Source: Anthopleura xanthogrammica (taxonomy: Eukaryota > Cnidaria > Anthozoa > Actiniaria > Actiniidae). Taken from it: a DNA stretch of 64,000 nt. Made by a program: the position numbers and the translations under genes. Below are positions 10,852 through 26,352 of the stretch, in pieces. The notes under the pieces are model-generated. The model was not told where the DNA came from. It worked only from the letters and a program-made list of their open reading frames with translations, and ran no database searches. Numbering within the stretch: the stretch's first letter is position 1; every line of letters starts with the position of its first letter. The DNA is taken from NCBI GenBank assembly GCA_964019055.1, contig OZ025211.1:1-64000 (forward strand), read 5' to 3'.

Positions 10852-12401
10852 TTATTTTATTGCAAGATCGCATATATTAAGCATGACGTTACAAATGAAC
10901 TGTCGTTTGGCTCCAATGTAATAATAATCTTTATTATCTATATCGCGCATTTATCATGTGAATATGATCAAATGCGCCTGACAATAATTAACAAATAAAT
11001 AAATTACAATAAATATGATAACTTTAGGATATTTATAAATATTTAGAATGGAATAATACAGCTATATATAAATATGTGAATTAAATATATTTAGATATAT
11101 ATATAATTACTCAATGTTCATAAGCAATTCTGAATAAAAATGTCTTTACTAAAGTCTTAAATCTGTTGTAATTGTTCTCTTCTCTAAGATGGCGAGGCAA
11201 TGCATTGAAGAGAGACGGGGAGGCTGCAGCGAAGGCCCTATCACCCAGAGTTTTAAAAGTCTTGGCACTGAATGGCTTCAGAAGAAGTTCGTTATTTCTG
11301 CAAAGAGCATAACAGCTAGGACGCTGTACTGATACGAGACAATTGATATAGTCTGGAGCAAGACCATGAATAGCTTTAAACGTCAGCACAAGGATCTTAA
11401 AATGTACTCTTTCCTTTACTGGTAGCCAGTGTAACGACCGTAAAGCAGGAGTTAAAATATTGCCGTTTCTAGTCAGAGGTTGCACTAAGTTTCAGTTTGA
11501 ATTTAAAAAAGTAAGCTTTCGTTTGCAGAAAAACCCGAGAAAACTGACTTTGAAAGTAGACCTAGGCGGCTTCGAAAATCCGGCGTCTTTTGACTGATTT
11601 GGGGTCGGTTGACAACAATTCAAAAAGCGACTCGAATATTCAATTTAAAACGATTCTAGGTCCAGTTCTGTAGTGAGGATAGATAGTACTTTCGATGGTA
11701 AAAATATAAGAGAAATCTATTCCTGGAACCGAGAGGCAGTGGTCCGTTCTTAGAGAGACGCCCTCTTAAATATTGAATGTTCTTTGACAGTTGACTTTAG
11801 GGCACAATTTGCCATTAAACCAGGCTAAACCTCCTGCGCAAATGAGTCTGTAGTCGAGATATTTACCAAATGAGAATAAAGCATATAAAAATGACTAAGT
11901 ATGAGTTTCAGGTCACCCACATGGGTACTAACCCAGCCCAATCGGGCTTGACTTCTAGTCTTGTTCGAAGCCCAAGATTTTCCAACTAGGCCACGAGTTT
12001 AAGGAATTAGCACAACAATAGCCATAAAAACAATGCGCAAGATAGACTAGATTTTTTTCCACTTAAAATCAATGTACGTAGCAAATAGTGCAAGGGATTA
12101 GCTGTAGATATGGCCTGGGGGCCGGCTAGTCTCTCCCCTGATGCCTCGGCTAGATCATTATGCTGCATAATCCGTACACCGACCCAAGAGCAGAAGGAAT
12201 TTCTGCATCCTCGAATGTCACTGGGGCATGGCATCGTGGAATTCATTTTTTGAATCTCTGTCGGCGGACGTGAGTTGAAACCCAATCGTGCCTAGATTTT
12301 TTTTTCTTGTTTTGGGTATATGTTTTTTCTCCTATTTTTTTTTTCTTCTACTGTTGTTGTTGCTTAGTTGTTTGATTAATTTTTCTTGTAGACGTTCAGC
12401 A
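10852..12401 (-). repeat. Satellite unit 8
   Basis: RT remnant 11111-11485 with R62C (A11302). G type. Counterpart of unit 14. Confidence 0.95.
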
Positions 12402-13951
12402 TTATTTTATTGCAAGATCGCATATATTAAGCATGACGTTACAAATGAACTGTCGTTTGGCTCCAATGTAATAATAATCTTTATTATCTATATCGCGCAT
12501 TTATCATGTGAATATGATCAAATGCGCCTGACAATAATTAACAAATAAATAAATTACAATAAATATGATAACTTTAGGATATTTATAAATATTTAGAATG
12601 GAATAATACAGCTATATATAAATATGTGAATTAAATATATTTAGATATATATATAATTACTCAATGTTCATAAGCAATTCTGAATAAAAATGTCTTTACT
12701 AAAGTCTTAAATCTGTTGTAATTGTTCTCTTCTCTAAGATGGCGAGGCAATGCATTGAAGAGAGACGGGGAGGCTGCAGCGAAGGCCCTATCACCCAGAG
12801 TTTTAAAAGTCTTGGCACTGAATGGCTTCAGAAGAAGTTCGTTATTTCTGCGAAGAGCATAACAGCTAGGACGCTGTACTGATACGAGACAATTGATATA
12901 GTCTGGAGCAAGACCATGAATAGCTTTAAACGTCAGCACAAGGATCTTAAAATGTACTCTTTCCTTTACTGGTAGCCAGTGTAACGACCGTAAAGCAGGA
13001 GTTAAAATATTGCCGTTTCTAGTCAGAGGTTGCACTAAGTTTCAGTTTGAATTTAAAAAAGTAAGCTTTCGTTTGCAGAAAAACCCGAGAAAACTGACTT
13101 TGAAAGTAGACCTAGGCGGCTTCGAAAATCCGGCGTCTTTTGACTGATTTGGGGTCGGTTGACAACAATTCAAAAAGCGACTCGAATATTCAATTTAAAA
13201 CGATTCTAGGTCCAGTTCTGTAGTGAGGATAGATAGTACTTTCGATGGTAAAAATATAAGAGAAATCTATTCCTGGAACCGAGAGGCAGTGGTCCGTTCT
13301 TAGAGAGACGCCCTCTTAAATATTGAATGTTCTTTGACAGTTGACTTTAGGGCACAATTTGCCATTAAACCAGGCTAAACCTCCTGCACAAATGAGTCTG
13401 TAGTCGAGATATTTACCAAATGAGAATAAAGCATATAAAAATGACTAAGTATGAGTTTCAGGTCACCCACATGGGTACTAACCCAGCCCAATCGGGCTTG
13501 ACTTCTAGTCTTGTTCGAAGCCCAAGATTTTCCAACTAGGCCACGAGTTTATGGAATTAGCACAACAATAGCCATAAAAACAATGCGCAAGATAGACTAG
13601 ATTTTTTTCCACTTAAAATCAATGTACGTAGCAAATAGTGCAAGGGATTAGCTGTAGATATGGCCTGGGGGCCGGCTAGTCTCTCCCCTGATGCCTCGGC
13701 TAGATCATTATGCTGCATAATCCGTACACCGACCCAAGAGCAGAAGGAATTTCTGCATCCTCGAATGTCACTGGGGCATGGCATCGTGGAATTCATTTTT
13801 TGAATCTCTGTCGGCGGACGTGAGTTGAAACCCAATCGTGCCTAGATTTTTTTTTCTTGTTTTGGGTATATGTTTTTTCTCCTATTTTTTTTTTCTTCTA
13901 CTGTTGTTGTTGCTTAGTTGTTTGATTAATTTTTCTTGTAGACGTTCAGCA
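12402..13951 (-). repeat. Satellite unit 9
   Basis: RT remnant 12661-13035. A type. T13552 instead of A, shared only with unit 15. Confidence 0.95.
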
Positions 13952-15501
13952 TTATTTTATTGCAAGATCGCATATATTAAGCATGACGTTACAAATGAAC
14001 TGTCGTTTGGCTCCAATGTAATAATAATCTTTATTATCTATATCGCGCATTTATCATGTGAATATGATCAAATGCGCCTGACAATAATTAACAAATAAAT
14101 AAATTACAATAAATATGATAACTTTAGGATATTTATAAATATTTAGAATGGAATAATACAGCTATATATAAATATGTGAATTAAATATATTTAGATATAT
14201 ATATAATTACTCAATGTTCATAAGCAATTCTGAATAAAAATGTCTTTACTAAAGTCTTAAATCTGTTGTAATTGTTCTCTTCTCTAAGATGGCGAGGCAA
14301 TGCATTGAAGAGAGACGGGGAGGCTGCAGCGAAGGCCCTATCACCCAGAGTTTTAAAAGTCTTGGCACTGAATGGCTTCAGAAGAAGTTCGTTATTTCTG
14401 CGAAGAGCATAACAGCTAGGACGCTGTACTGATACGAGACAATTGATATAGTCTGGAGCAAGACCATGAATAGCTTTAAACGTCAGCACAAGGATCTTAA
14501 AATGTACTCTTTCCTTTACTGGTAGCCAGTGTAACGACCGTAAAGCAGGAGTTAAAATATTGCCGTTTCTAGTCAGAGGTTGCACTAAGTTTCAGTTTGA
14601 ATTTAAAAAAGTAAGCTTTCGTTTGCAGAAAAACCCGAGAAAACTGACTTTGAAAGTAGACCTAGGCGGCTTCGAAAATCCGGCGTCTTTTGACTGATTT
14701 GGGGTCGGTTGACAACAATTCAAAAAGCGACTCGAATATTCAATTTAAAACGATTCTAGGTCCAGTTCTGTAGTGAGGATAGATAGTACTTTCGATGGTA
14801 AAAATATAAGAGAAATCTATTCCTGGAACCGAGAGGCAGTGGTCCGTTCTTAGAGAGACGCCCTCTTAAATATTGAATGTTCTTTGACAGTTGACTTTAG
14901 GGCACAATTTGCCATTAAACCAGGCTAAACCTCCTGCGCAAATGAGTCTGTAGTCGAGATATTTACCAAATGAGAATAAAGCATATAAAAATGACTAAGT
15001 ATGAGTTTCAGGTCACCCACATGGGTACTAACCCAGCCCAATCGGGCTTGACTTCTAGTCTTGTTCGAAGCCCAAGATTTTCCAACTAGGCCACGAGTTT
15101 AAGGAATTAGCACAACAATAGCCATAAAAACAATGCGCAAGATAGACTAGATTTTTTTCCACTTAAAATCAATGTACGTAGCAAATAGTGCAAGGGATTA
15201 GCTGTAGATATGGCCTGGGGGCCGGCTAGTCTCTCCCCTGATGCCTCGGCTAGATCATTATGCTGCATAATCCGTACACCGACCCAAGAGCAGAAGGAAT
15301 TTCTGCATCCTCGAATGTCACTGGGGCATGGCATCGTGGAATTCATTTTTTGAATCTCTGTCGGCGGACGTGAGTTGAAACCCAATCGTGCCTAGATTTT
15401 TTTTTCTTGTTTTGGGTATATGTTTTTTCTCCTATTTTTTTCTTCTTCTACTGTTGTTGTTGCTTAGTTGTTTGATTAATTTTTCTTGTAGACGTTCAGC
15501 A
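13952..15501 (-). repeat. Satellite unit 10
   Basis: RT remnant 14211-14585. G type. C15442 interrupts the T run, shared only with unit 16. Confidence 0.95.
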
Positions 15502-17051
15502 TTATTTTATTGCAAGATCGCATATATTAAGCATGACGTTACAAATGAACTGTCGTTTGGCTCCAATGTAATAATAATCTTTATTATCTATATCGCGCAT
15601 TTATCATGTGAATATGATCAAATGCGCCTGACAATAATTAACAAATAAATAAATTACAATAAATATGATAACTTTAGGATATTTATAAATATTTAGAATG
15701 GAATAATACAGCTATATATAAATATGTGAATTAAATATATTTAGATATATATATAATTACTCAATGTTCATAAGCAATTCTGAATAAAAATGTCTTTACT
15801 AAAGTCTTAAATCTGTTGTAATTGTTCTCTTCTCTAAGATGGCGAGGCAATGCATTGAAGAGAGACGGGGAGGCTGCAGCGAAGGCCCTATCACCCAGAG
15901 TTTTAAAAGTCTTGGCACTGAATGGCTTCAGAAGAAGTTCGTTATTTCTGCGAAGAGCATAACAGCTAGGACGCTGTACTGATACGAGACAATTGATATA
16001 GTCTGGAGCAAGACCATGAATAGCTTTAAACGTCAGCACAAGGATCTTAAAATGTACTCTTTCCTTTACTGGTAGCCAGTGTAACGACCGTAAAGCAGGA
16101 GTTAAAATATTGCCGTTTCTAGTCAGAGGTTGCACTAAGTTTCAGTTTGAATTTAAAAAAGTAAGCTTTCGTTTGCAGAAAAACCCGAGAAAACTGACTT
16201 TGAAAGTAGACCTAGGCGGCTTCGAAAATCCGGCGTCTTTTGACTGATTTGGGGTCGGTTGACAACAATTCAAAAAGCGACTCGAATATTCAATTTAAAA
16301 CGATTCTAGGTCCAGTTCTGTAGTGAGGATAGATAGTACTTTCGATGGTAAAAATATAAGAGAAATCTATTCCTGGAACCGAGAGGCAGTGGTCCGTTCT
16401 TAGAGAGACGCCCTCTTAAATATTGAATGTTCTTTGACAGTTGACTTTAGGGCACAATTTGCCATTAAACCAGGCTAAACCTCCTGCGCAAATGAGTCTG
16501 TAGTCGAGATATTTACCAAATGAGAATAAAGCATATAAAAATGACTAAGTATGAGTTTCAGGTCACCCACATGGGTACTAACCCAGCCCAATCGGGCTTG
16601 ACTTCTAGTCTTGTTCGAAGCCCAAGATTTTCCAACTAGGCCACGAGTTTAAGGAATTAGCACAACAATAGCCATAAAAACAATGCGCAAGATAGACTAG
16701 ATTTTTTTCCACTTAAAATCAATGTACGTAGCAAATAGTGCAAGGGATTAGCTGTAGATATGGCCTGGGGGCCGGCTAGTCTCTCCCCTGATGCCTCGGC
16801 TAGATCATTATGCTGCATAATCCGTACACCGACCCAAGAGCAGAAGGAATTTCTGCATCCTCGAATGTCACTGGGGCATGGCATCGTGGAATTCATTTTT
16901 TGAATCTCTGTCGGCGGACGTGAGTTGAAACCCAATCGTGCCTAGATTTTTTTTTCTTGTTTTGGGTATATGTTTTTTCTCCTATTTTTTTTTTCTTCTA
17001 CTGTTGTTGTTGCTTAGTTGTTTGATTAATTTTTCTTGTAGACGTTCAGCA
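15502..17051 (-). repeat. Satellite unit 11
   Basis: RT remnant 15761-16135. G type. Counterpart of unit 17. Confidence 0.95.
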
Positions 17052-18601
17052 TTATTTTATTGCAAGATCGCATATATTAAGCATGACGTTACAAATGAAC
17101 TGTCGTTTGGCTCCAATGTAATAATAATCTTTATTATCTATATCGCGCATTTATCATGTGAATATGATCAAATGCGCCTGACAATAATTAACAAATAAAT
17201 AAATTACAATAAATATGATAACTTTAGGATATTTATAAATATTTAGAATGGAATAATACAGCTATATATAAATATGTGAATTAAATATATTTAGATATAT
17301 ATATAATTACTCAATGTTCATAAGCAATTCTGAATAAAAATGTCTTTACTAAAGTCTTAAATCTGTTGTAATTGTTCTCTTCTCTAAGATGGCGAGGCAA
17401 TGCATTGAAGAGAGACGGGGAGGCTGCAGCGAAGGCCCTATCACCCAGAGTTTTAAAAGTCTTGGCACTGAATGGCTTCAGAAGAAGTTCGTTATTTCTG
17501 CGAAGAGCATAACAGCTAGGACGCTGTACTGATACGAGACAATTGATATAGTCTGGAGCAAGACCATGAATAGCTTTAAACGTCAGCACAAGGATCTTAA
17601 AATGTACTCTTTCCTTTACTGGTAGCCAGTGTAACGACCGTAAAGCAGGAGTTAAAATATTGCCGTTTCTAGTCAGAGGTTGCACTAAGTTTCAGTTTGA
17701 ATTTAAAAAAGTAAGCTTTCGTTTGCAGAAAAACCCGAGAAAACTGACTTTGAAAGTAGACCTAGGCGGCTTCGAAAATCCGGCGTCTTTTGACTGATTT
17801 GGGGTCGGTTGACAACAATTCAAAAAGCGACTCGAATATTCAATTTAAAACGATTCTAGGTCCAGTTCTGTAGTGAGGATAGATAGTACTTTCGATGGTA
17901 AAAATATAAGAGAAATCTATTCCTGGAACCGAGAGGCAGTGGTCCGTTCTTAGAGAGACGCCCTCTTAAATATTGAATGTTCTTTGACAGTTGACTTTAG
18001 GGCACAATTTGCCATTAAACCAGGCTAAACCTCCTGCACAAATGAGTCTGTAGTCGAGATATTTACCAAATGAGAATAAAGCATATAAAAATGACTAAGT
18101 ATGAGTTTCAGGTCACCCACATGGGTACTAACCCAGCCCAATCGGGCTTGACTTCTAGTCTTGTTCGAAGCCCAAGATTTTCCAACTAGGCCACGAGTTT
18201 AAGGAATTAGCACAACAATAGCCATAAAAACAATGCGCAAGATAGACTAGATTTTTTTCCACTTAAAATCAATGTACGTAGCAAATAGTGCAAGGGATTA
18301 GCTGTAGATATGGCCTGGGGGCCGGCTAGTCTCTCCCCTGATGCCTCGGCTAGATCATTATGCTGCATAATCCGTACACCGACCCAAGAGCAGAAGGAAT
18401 TTCTGCATCCTCGAATGTCACTGGGGCATGGCATCGTGGAATTCATTTTTTGAATCTCTGTCGGCGGACGTGAGTTGAAACCCAATCGTGCCTAGATTTT
18501 TTTTTCTTGTTTTGGGTATATGTTTTTTCTCCTATTTTTTTTTTCTTCTACTGTTGTTGTTGCTTAGTTGTTTGATTAATTTTTCTTGTAGACGTTCAGC
18601 A
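17052..18601 (-). repeat. Satellite unit 12
   Basis: RT remnant 17311-17685. A type. Counterpart of unit 18. Confidence 0.95.
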
Positions 18602-20152
18602 TTATTTTATTGCAAGATCGCATATATTAAGCATGACGTTACAAATGAACTGTCGTTTGGCTCCAATGTAATAATAATCTTTATTATCTATATCGCGCAT
18701 TTATCATGTGAATATGATCAAATGCGCCTGACAATAATTAACAAATAAATAAATTACAATAAATATGATAACTTTAGGATATTTATAAATATTTAGAATG
18801 GAATAATACAGCTATATATAAATATGTGAATTAAATATATTTAGATATATATATAATTACTCAATGTTCATAAGCAATTCTGAATAAAAATGTCTTTACT
18901 AAAGTCTTAAATCTGTTGTAATTGTTCTCTTCTCTAAGATGGCGAGGCAATGCATTGAAGAGAGACGGGGAGGCTGCAGCGAAGGCCCTATCACCCAGAG
19001 TTTTAAAAGTCTTGGCACTGAATGGCTTCAGAAGAAGTTCGTTATTTCTGCGAAGAGCATAACAGCTAGGACGCTGTACTGATACGAGACAATTGATATA
19101 GTCTGGAGCAAGACCATGAATAGCTTTAAACGTCAGCACAAGGATCTTAAAATGTACTCTTTCCTTTACTGGTAGCCAGTGTAACGACCGTAAAGCAGGA
19201 GTTAAAATATTGCCGTTTCTAGTCAGAGGTTGCACTAAGTTTCAGTTTGAATTTAAAAAAGTAAGCTTTCGTTTGCAGAAAAACCCGAGAAAACTGACTT
19301 TGAAAGTAGACCTAGGCGGCTTCGAAAATCCGGCGTCTTTTGACTGATTTGGGGTCGGTTGACAACAATTCAAAAAGCGACTCGAATATTCAATTTAAAA
19401 CGATTCTAGGTCCAGTTCTGTAGTGAGGATAGATAGTACTTTCGATGGTAAAAATATAAGAGAAATCTATTCCTGGAACCGAGAGGCAGTGGTCCGTTCT
19501 TAGAGAGACGCCCTCTTAAATATTGAATGTTCTTTGACAGTTGACTTTAGGGCACAATTTGCCATTAAACCAGGCTAAACCTCCTGCACAAATGAGTCTG
19601 TAGTCGAGATATTTACCAAATGAGAATAAAGCATATAAAAATGACTAAGTATGAGTTTCAGGTCACCCACATGGGTACTAACCCAGCCCAATCGGGCTTG
19701 ACTTCTAGTCTTGTTCGAAGCCCAAGATTTTCCAACTAGGCCACGAGTTTAAGGAATTAGCACAACAATAGCCATAAAAACAATGCGCAAGATAGACTAG
19801 ATTTTTTTCCACTTAAAATCAATGTACGTAGCAAATAGTGCAAGGGATTAGCTGTAGATATGGCCTGGGGGCCGGCTAGTCTCTCCCCTGATGCCTCGGC
19901 TAGATCATTATGCTGCATAATCCGTACACCGACCCAAGAGCAGAAGGAATTTCTGCATCCTCGAATGTCACTGGGGCATGGCATCGTGGAATTCATTTTT
20001 TGAATCTCTGTCGGCGGACGTGAGTTGAAACCCAATCGTGCCTAGATTTTTTTTTCTTGTTTTGGGTATATGTTTTTTCTCCTATTTTTTTTTTTCTTCT
20101 ACTGTTGTTGTTGCTTAGTTGTTTGATTAATTTTTCTTGTAGACGTTCAGCA
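18602..20152 (-). repeat. Satellite unit 13
   Basis: RT remnant 18861-19235. A type. 11-T run as in unit 7. Start of the second higher-order block. Confidence 0.95.
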
Positions 20153-21702
20153 TTATTTTATTGCAAGATCGCATATATTAAGCATGACGTTACAAATGAA
20201 CTGTCGTTTGGCTCCAATGTAATAATAATCTTTATTATCTATATCGCGCATTTATCATGTGAATATGATCAAATGCGCCTGACAATAATTAACAAATAAA
20301 TAAATTACAATAAATATGATAACTTTAGGATATTTATAAATATTTAGAATGGAATAATACAGCTATATATAAATATGTGAATTAAATATATTTAGATATA
20401 TATATAATTACTCAATGTTCATAAGCAATTCTGAATAAAAATGTCTTTACTAAAGTCTTAAATCTGTTGTAATTGTTCTCTTCTCTAAGATGGCGAGGCA
20501 ATGCATTGAAGAGAGACGGGGAGGCTGCAGCGAAGGCCCTATCACCCAGAGTTTTAAAAGTCTTGGCACTGAATGGCTTCAGAAGAAGTTCGTTATTTCT
20601 GCAAAGAGCATAACAGCTAGGACGCTGTACTGATACGAGACAATTGATATAGTCTGGAGCAAGACCATGAATAGCTTTAAACGTCAGCACAAGGATCTTA
20701 AAATGTACTCTTTCCTTTACTGGTAGCCAGTGTAACGACCGTAAAGCAGGAGTTAAAATATTGCCGTTTCTAGTCAGAGGTTGCACTAAGTTTCAGTTTG
20801 AATTTAAAAAAGTAAGCTTTCGTTTGCAGAAAAACCCGAGAAAACTGACTTTGAAAGTAGACCTAGGCGGCTTCGAAAATCCGGCGTCTTTTGACTGATT
20901 TGGGGTCGGTTGACAACAATTCAAAAAGCGACTCGAATATTCAATTTAAAACGATTCTAGGTCCAGTTCTGTAGTGAGGATAGATAGTACTTTCGATGGT
21001 AAAAATATAAGAGAAATCTATTCCTGGAACCGAGAGGCAGTGGTCCGTTCTTAGAGAGACGCCCTCTTAAATATTGAATGTTCTTTGACAGTTGACTTTA
21101 GGGCACAATTTGCCATTAAACCAGGCTAAACCTCCTGCGCAAATGAGTCTGTAGTCGAGATATTTACCAAATGAGAATAAAGCATATAAAAATGACTAAG
21201 TATGAGTTTCAGGTCACCCACATGGGTACTAACCCAGCCCAATCGGGCTTGACTTCTAGTCTTGTTCGAAGCCCAAGATTTTCCAACTAGGCCACGAGTT
21301 TAAGGAATTAGCACAACAATAGCCATAAAAACAATGCGCAAGATAGACTAGATTTTTTTCCACTTAAAATCAATGTACGTAGCAAATAGTGCAAGGGATT
21401 AGCTGTAGATATGGCCTGGGGGCCGGCTAGTCTCTCCCCTGATGCCTCGGCTAGATCATTATGCTGCATAATCCGTACACCGACCCAAGAGCAGAAGGAA
21501 TTTCTGCATCCTCGAATGTCACTGGGGCATGGCATCGTGGAATTCATTTTTTGAATCTCTGTCGGCGGACGTGAGTTGAAACCCAATCGTGCCTAGATTT
21601 TTTTTTCTTGTTTTGGGTATATGTTTTTTCTCCTATTTTTTTTTTCTTCTACTGTTGTTGTTGCTTAGTTGTTTGATTAATTTTTCTTGTAGACGTTCAG
21701 CA
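20153..21702 (-). repeat. Satellite unit 14
   Basis: RT remnant 20412-20786 with R62C. G type, as unit 8. Confidence 0.95.
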
Positions 21703-23252
21703 TTATTTTATTGCAAGATCGCATATATTAAGCATGACGTTACAAATGAACTGTCGTTTGGCTCCAATGTAATAATAATCTTTATTATCTATATCGCGCA
21801 TTTATCATGTGAATATGATCAAATGCGCCTGACAATAATTAACAAATAAATAAATTACAATAAATATGATAACTTTAGGATATTTATAAATATTTAGAAT
21901 GGAATAATACAGCTATATATAAATATGTGAATTAAATATATTTAGATATATATATAATTACTCAATGTTCATAAGCAATTCTGAATAAAAATGTCTTTAC
22001 TAAAGTCTTAAATCTGTTGTAATTGTTCTCTTCTCTAAGATGGCGAGGCAATGCATTGAAGAGAGACGGGGAGGCTGCAGCGAAGGCCCTATCACCCAGA
22101 GTTTTAAAAGTCTTGGCACTGAATGGTTTCAGAAGAAGTTCGTTATTTCTGCGAAGAGCATAACAGCTAGGACGCTGTACTGATACGAGACAATTGATAT
22201 AGTCTGGAGCAAGACCATGAATAGCTTTAAACGTCAGCACAAGGATCTTAAAATGTACTCTTTCCTTTACTGGTAGCCAGTGTAACGACCGTAAAGCAGG
22301 AGTTAAAATATTGCCGTTTCTAGTCAGAGGTTGCACTAAGTTTCAGTTTGAATTTAAAAAAGTAAGCTTTCGTTTGCAGAAAAACCCGAGAAAACTGACT
22401 TTGAAAGTAGACCTAGGCGGCTTCGAAAATCCGGCGTCTTTTGACTGATTTGGGGTCGGTTGACAACAATTCAAAAAGCGACTCGAATATTCAATTTAAA
22501 ACGATTCTAGGTCCAGTTCTGTAGTGAGGATAGATAGTACTTTCGATGGTAAAAATATAAGAGAAATCTATTCCTGGAACCGAGAGGCAGTGGTCCGTTC
22601 TTAGAGAGACGCCCTCTTAAATATTGAATGTTCTTTGACAGTTGACTTTAGGGCACAATTTGCCATTAAACCAGGCTAAACCTCCTGCACAAATGAGTCT
22701 GTAGTCGAGATATTTACCAAATGAGAATAAAGCATATAAAAATGACTAAGTATGAGTTTCAGGTCACCCACATGGGTACTAACCCAGCCCAATCGGGCTT
22801 GACTTCTAGTCTTGTTCGAAGCCCAAGATTTTCCAACTAGGCCACGAGTTTATGGAATTAGCACAACAATAGCCATAAAAACAATGCGCAAGATAGACTA
22901 GATTTTTTTCCACTTAAAATCAATGTACGTAGCAAATAGTGCAAGGGATTAGCTGTAGATATGGCCTGGGGGCCGGCTAGTCTCTCCCCTGATGCCTCGG
23001 CTAGATCATTATGCTGCATAATCCGTACACCGACCCAAGAGCAGAAGGAATTTCTGCATCCTCGAATGTCACTGGGGCATGGCATCGTGGAATTCATTTT
23101 TTGAATCTCTGTCGGCGGACGTGAGTTGAAACCCAATCGTGCCTAGATTTTTTTTTCTTGTTTTGGGTATATGTTTTTTCTCCTATTTTTTTTTTCTTCT
23201 ACTGTTGTTGTTGCTTAGTTGTTTGATTAATTTTTCTTGTAGACGTTCAGCA
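21703..23252 (-). repeat. Satellite unit 15
   Basis: RT remnant 21962-22336. A type. T22853 as in unit 9. Private T22127 (synonymous) arose after the block duplication. Confidence 0.95.
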
Positions 23253-24802
23253 TTATTTTATTGCAAGATCGCATATATTAAGCATGACGTTACAAATGAA
23301 CTGTCGTTTGGCTCCAATGTAATAATAATCTTTATTATCTATATCGCGCATTTATCATGTGAATATGATCAAATGCGCCTGACAATAATTAACAAATAAA
23401 TAAATTACAATAAATATGATAACTTTAGGATATTTATAAATATTTAGAATGGAATAATACAGCTATATATAAATATGTGAATTAAATATATTTAGATATA
23501 TATATAATTACTCAATGTTCATAAGCAATTCTGAATAAAAATGTCTTTACTAAAGTCTTAAATCTGTTGTAATTGTTCTCTTCTCTAAGATGGCGAGGCA
23601 ATGCATTGAAGAGAGACGGGGAGGCTGCAGCGAAGGCCCTATCACCCAGAGTTTTAAAAGTCTTGGCACTGAATGGCTTCAGAAGAAGTTCGTTATTTCT
23701 GCGAAGAGCATAACAGCTAGGACGCTGTACTGATACGAGACAATTGATATAGTCTGGAGCAAGACCATGAATAGCTTTAAACGTCAGCACAAGGATCTTA
23801 AAATGTACTCTTTCCTTTACTGGTAGCCAGTGTAACGACCGTAAAGCAGGAGTTAAAATATTGCCGTTTCTAGTCAGAGGTTGCACTAAGTTTCAGTTTG
23901 AATTTAAAAAAGTAAGCTTTCGTTTGCAGAAAAACCCGAGAAAACTGACTTTGAAAGTAGACCTAGGCGGCTTCGAAAATCCGGCGTCTTTTGACTGATT
24001 TGGGGTCGGTTGACAACAATTCAAAAAGCGACTCGAATATTCAATTTAAAACGATTCTAGGTCCAGTTCTGTAGTGAGGATAGATAGTACTTTCGATGGT
24101 AAAAATATAAGAGAAATCTATTCCTGGAACCGAGAGGCAGTGGTCCGTTCTTAGAGAGACGCCCTCTTAAATATTGAATGTTCTTTGACAGTTGACTTTA
24201 GGGCACAATTTGCCATTAAACCAGGCTAAACCTCCTGCGCAAATGAGTCTGTAGTCGAGATATTTACCAAATGAGAATAAAGCATATAAAAATGACTAAG
24301 TATGAGTTTCAGGTCACCCACATGGGTACTAACCCAGCCCAATCGGGCTTGACTTCTAGTCTTGTTCGAAGCCCAAGATTTTCCAACTAGGCCACGAGTT
24401 TAAGGAATTAGCACAACAATAGCCATAAAAACAATGCGCAAGATAGACTAGATTTTTTTCCACTTAAAATCAATGTACGTAGCAAATAGTGCAAGGGATT
24501 AGCTGTAGATATGGCCTGGGGGCCGGCTAGTCTCTCCCCTGATGCCTCGGCTAGATCATTATGCTGCATAATCCGTACACCGACCCAAGAGCAGAAGGAA
24601 TTTCTGCATCCTCGAATGTCACTGGGGCATGGCATCGTGGAATTCATTTTTTGAATCTCTGTCGGCGGACGTGAGTTGAAACCCAATCGTGCCTAGATTT
24701 TTTTTTCTTGTTTTGGGTATATGTTTTTTCTCCTATTTTTTTCTTCTTCTACTGTTGTTGTTGCTTAGTTGTTTGATTAATTTTTCTTGTAGACGTTCAG
24801 CA
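23253..24802 (-). repeat. Satellite unit 16
   Basis: RT remnant 23512-23886. G type. C24743 in the T run as in unit 10. Confidence 0.95.
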
Positions 24803-26352
24803 TTATTTTATTGCAAGATCGCATATATTAAGCATGACGTTACAAATGAACTGTCGTTTGGCTCCAATGTAATAATAATCTTTATTATCTATATCGCGCA
24901 TTTATCATGTGAATATGATCAAATGCGCCTGACAATAATTAACAAATAAATAAATTACAATAAATATGATAACTTTAGGATATTTATAAATATTTAGAAT
25001 GGAATAATACAGCTATATATAAATATGTGAATTAAATATATTTAGATATATATATAATTACTCAATGTTCATAAGCAATTCTGAATAAAAATGTCTTTAC
25101 TAAAGTCTTAAATCTGTTGTAATTGTTCTCTTCTCTAAGATGGCGAGGCAATGCATTGAAGAGAGACGGGGAGGCTGCAGCGAAGGCCCTATCACCCAGA
25201 GTTTTAAAAGTCTTGGCACTGAATGGCTTCAGAAGAAGTTCGTTATTTCTGCGAAGAGCATAACAGCTAGGACGCTGTACTGATACGAGACAATTGATAT
25301 AGTCTGGAGCAAGACCATGAATAGCTTTAAACGTCAGCACAAGGATCTTAAAATGTACTCTTTCCTTTACTGGTAGCCAGTGTAACGACCGTAAAGCAGG
25401 AGTTAAAATATTGCCGTTTCTAGTCAGAGGTTGCACTAAGTTTCAGTTTGAATTTAAAAAAGTAAGCTTTCGTTTGCAGAAAAACCCGAGAAAACTGACT
25501 TTGAAAGTAGACCTAGGCGGCTTCGAAAATCCGGCGTCTTTTGACTGATTTGGGGTCGGTTGACAACAATTCAAAAAGCGACTCGAATATTCAATTTAAA
25601 ACGATTCTAGGTCCAGTTCTGTAGTGAGGATAGATAGTACTTTCGATGGTAAAAATATAAGAGAAATCTATTCCTGGAACCGAGAGGCAGTGGTCCGTTC
25701 TTAGAGAGACGCCCTCTTAAATATTGAATGTTCTTTGACAGTTGACTTTAGGGCACAATTTGCCATTAAACCAGGCTAAACCTCCTGCGCAAATGAGTCT
25801 GTAGTCGAGATATTTACCAAATGAGAATAAAGCATATAAAAATGACTAAGTATGAGTTTCAGGTCACCCACATGGGTACTAACCCAGCCCAATCGGGCTT
25901 GACTTCTAGTCTTGTTCGAAGCCCAAGATTTTCCAACTAGGCCACGAGTTTAAGGAATTAGCACAACAATAGCCATAAAAACAATGCGCAAGATAGACTA
26001 GATTTTTTTCCACTTAAAATCAATGTACGTAGCAAATAGTGCAAGGGATTAGCTGTAGATATGGCCTGGGGGCCGGCTAGTCTCTCCCCTGATGCCTCGG
26101 CTAGATCATTATGCTGCATAATCCGTACACCGACCCAAGAGCAGAAGGAATTTCTGCATCCTCGAATGTCACTGGGGCATGGCATCGTGGAATTCATTTT
26201 TTGAATCTCTGTCGGCGGACGTGAGTTGAAACCCAATCGTGCCTAGATTTTTTTTTCTTGTTTTGGGTATATGTTTTTTCTCCTATTTTTTTTTTCTTCT
26301 ACTGTTGTTGTTGCTTAGTTGTTTGATTAATTTTTCTTGTAGACGTTCAGCA
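24803..26352 (-). repeat. Satellite unit 17
   Basis: RT remnant 25062-25436. G type. Confidence 0.95.
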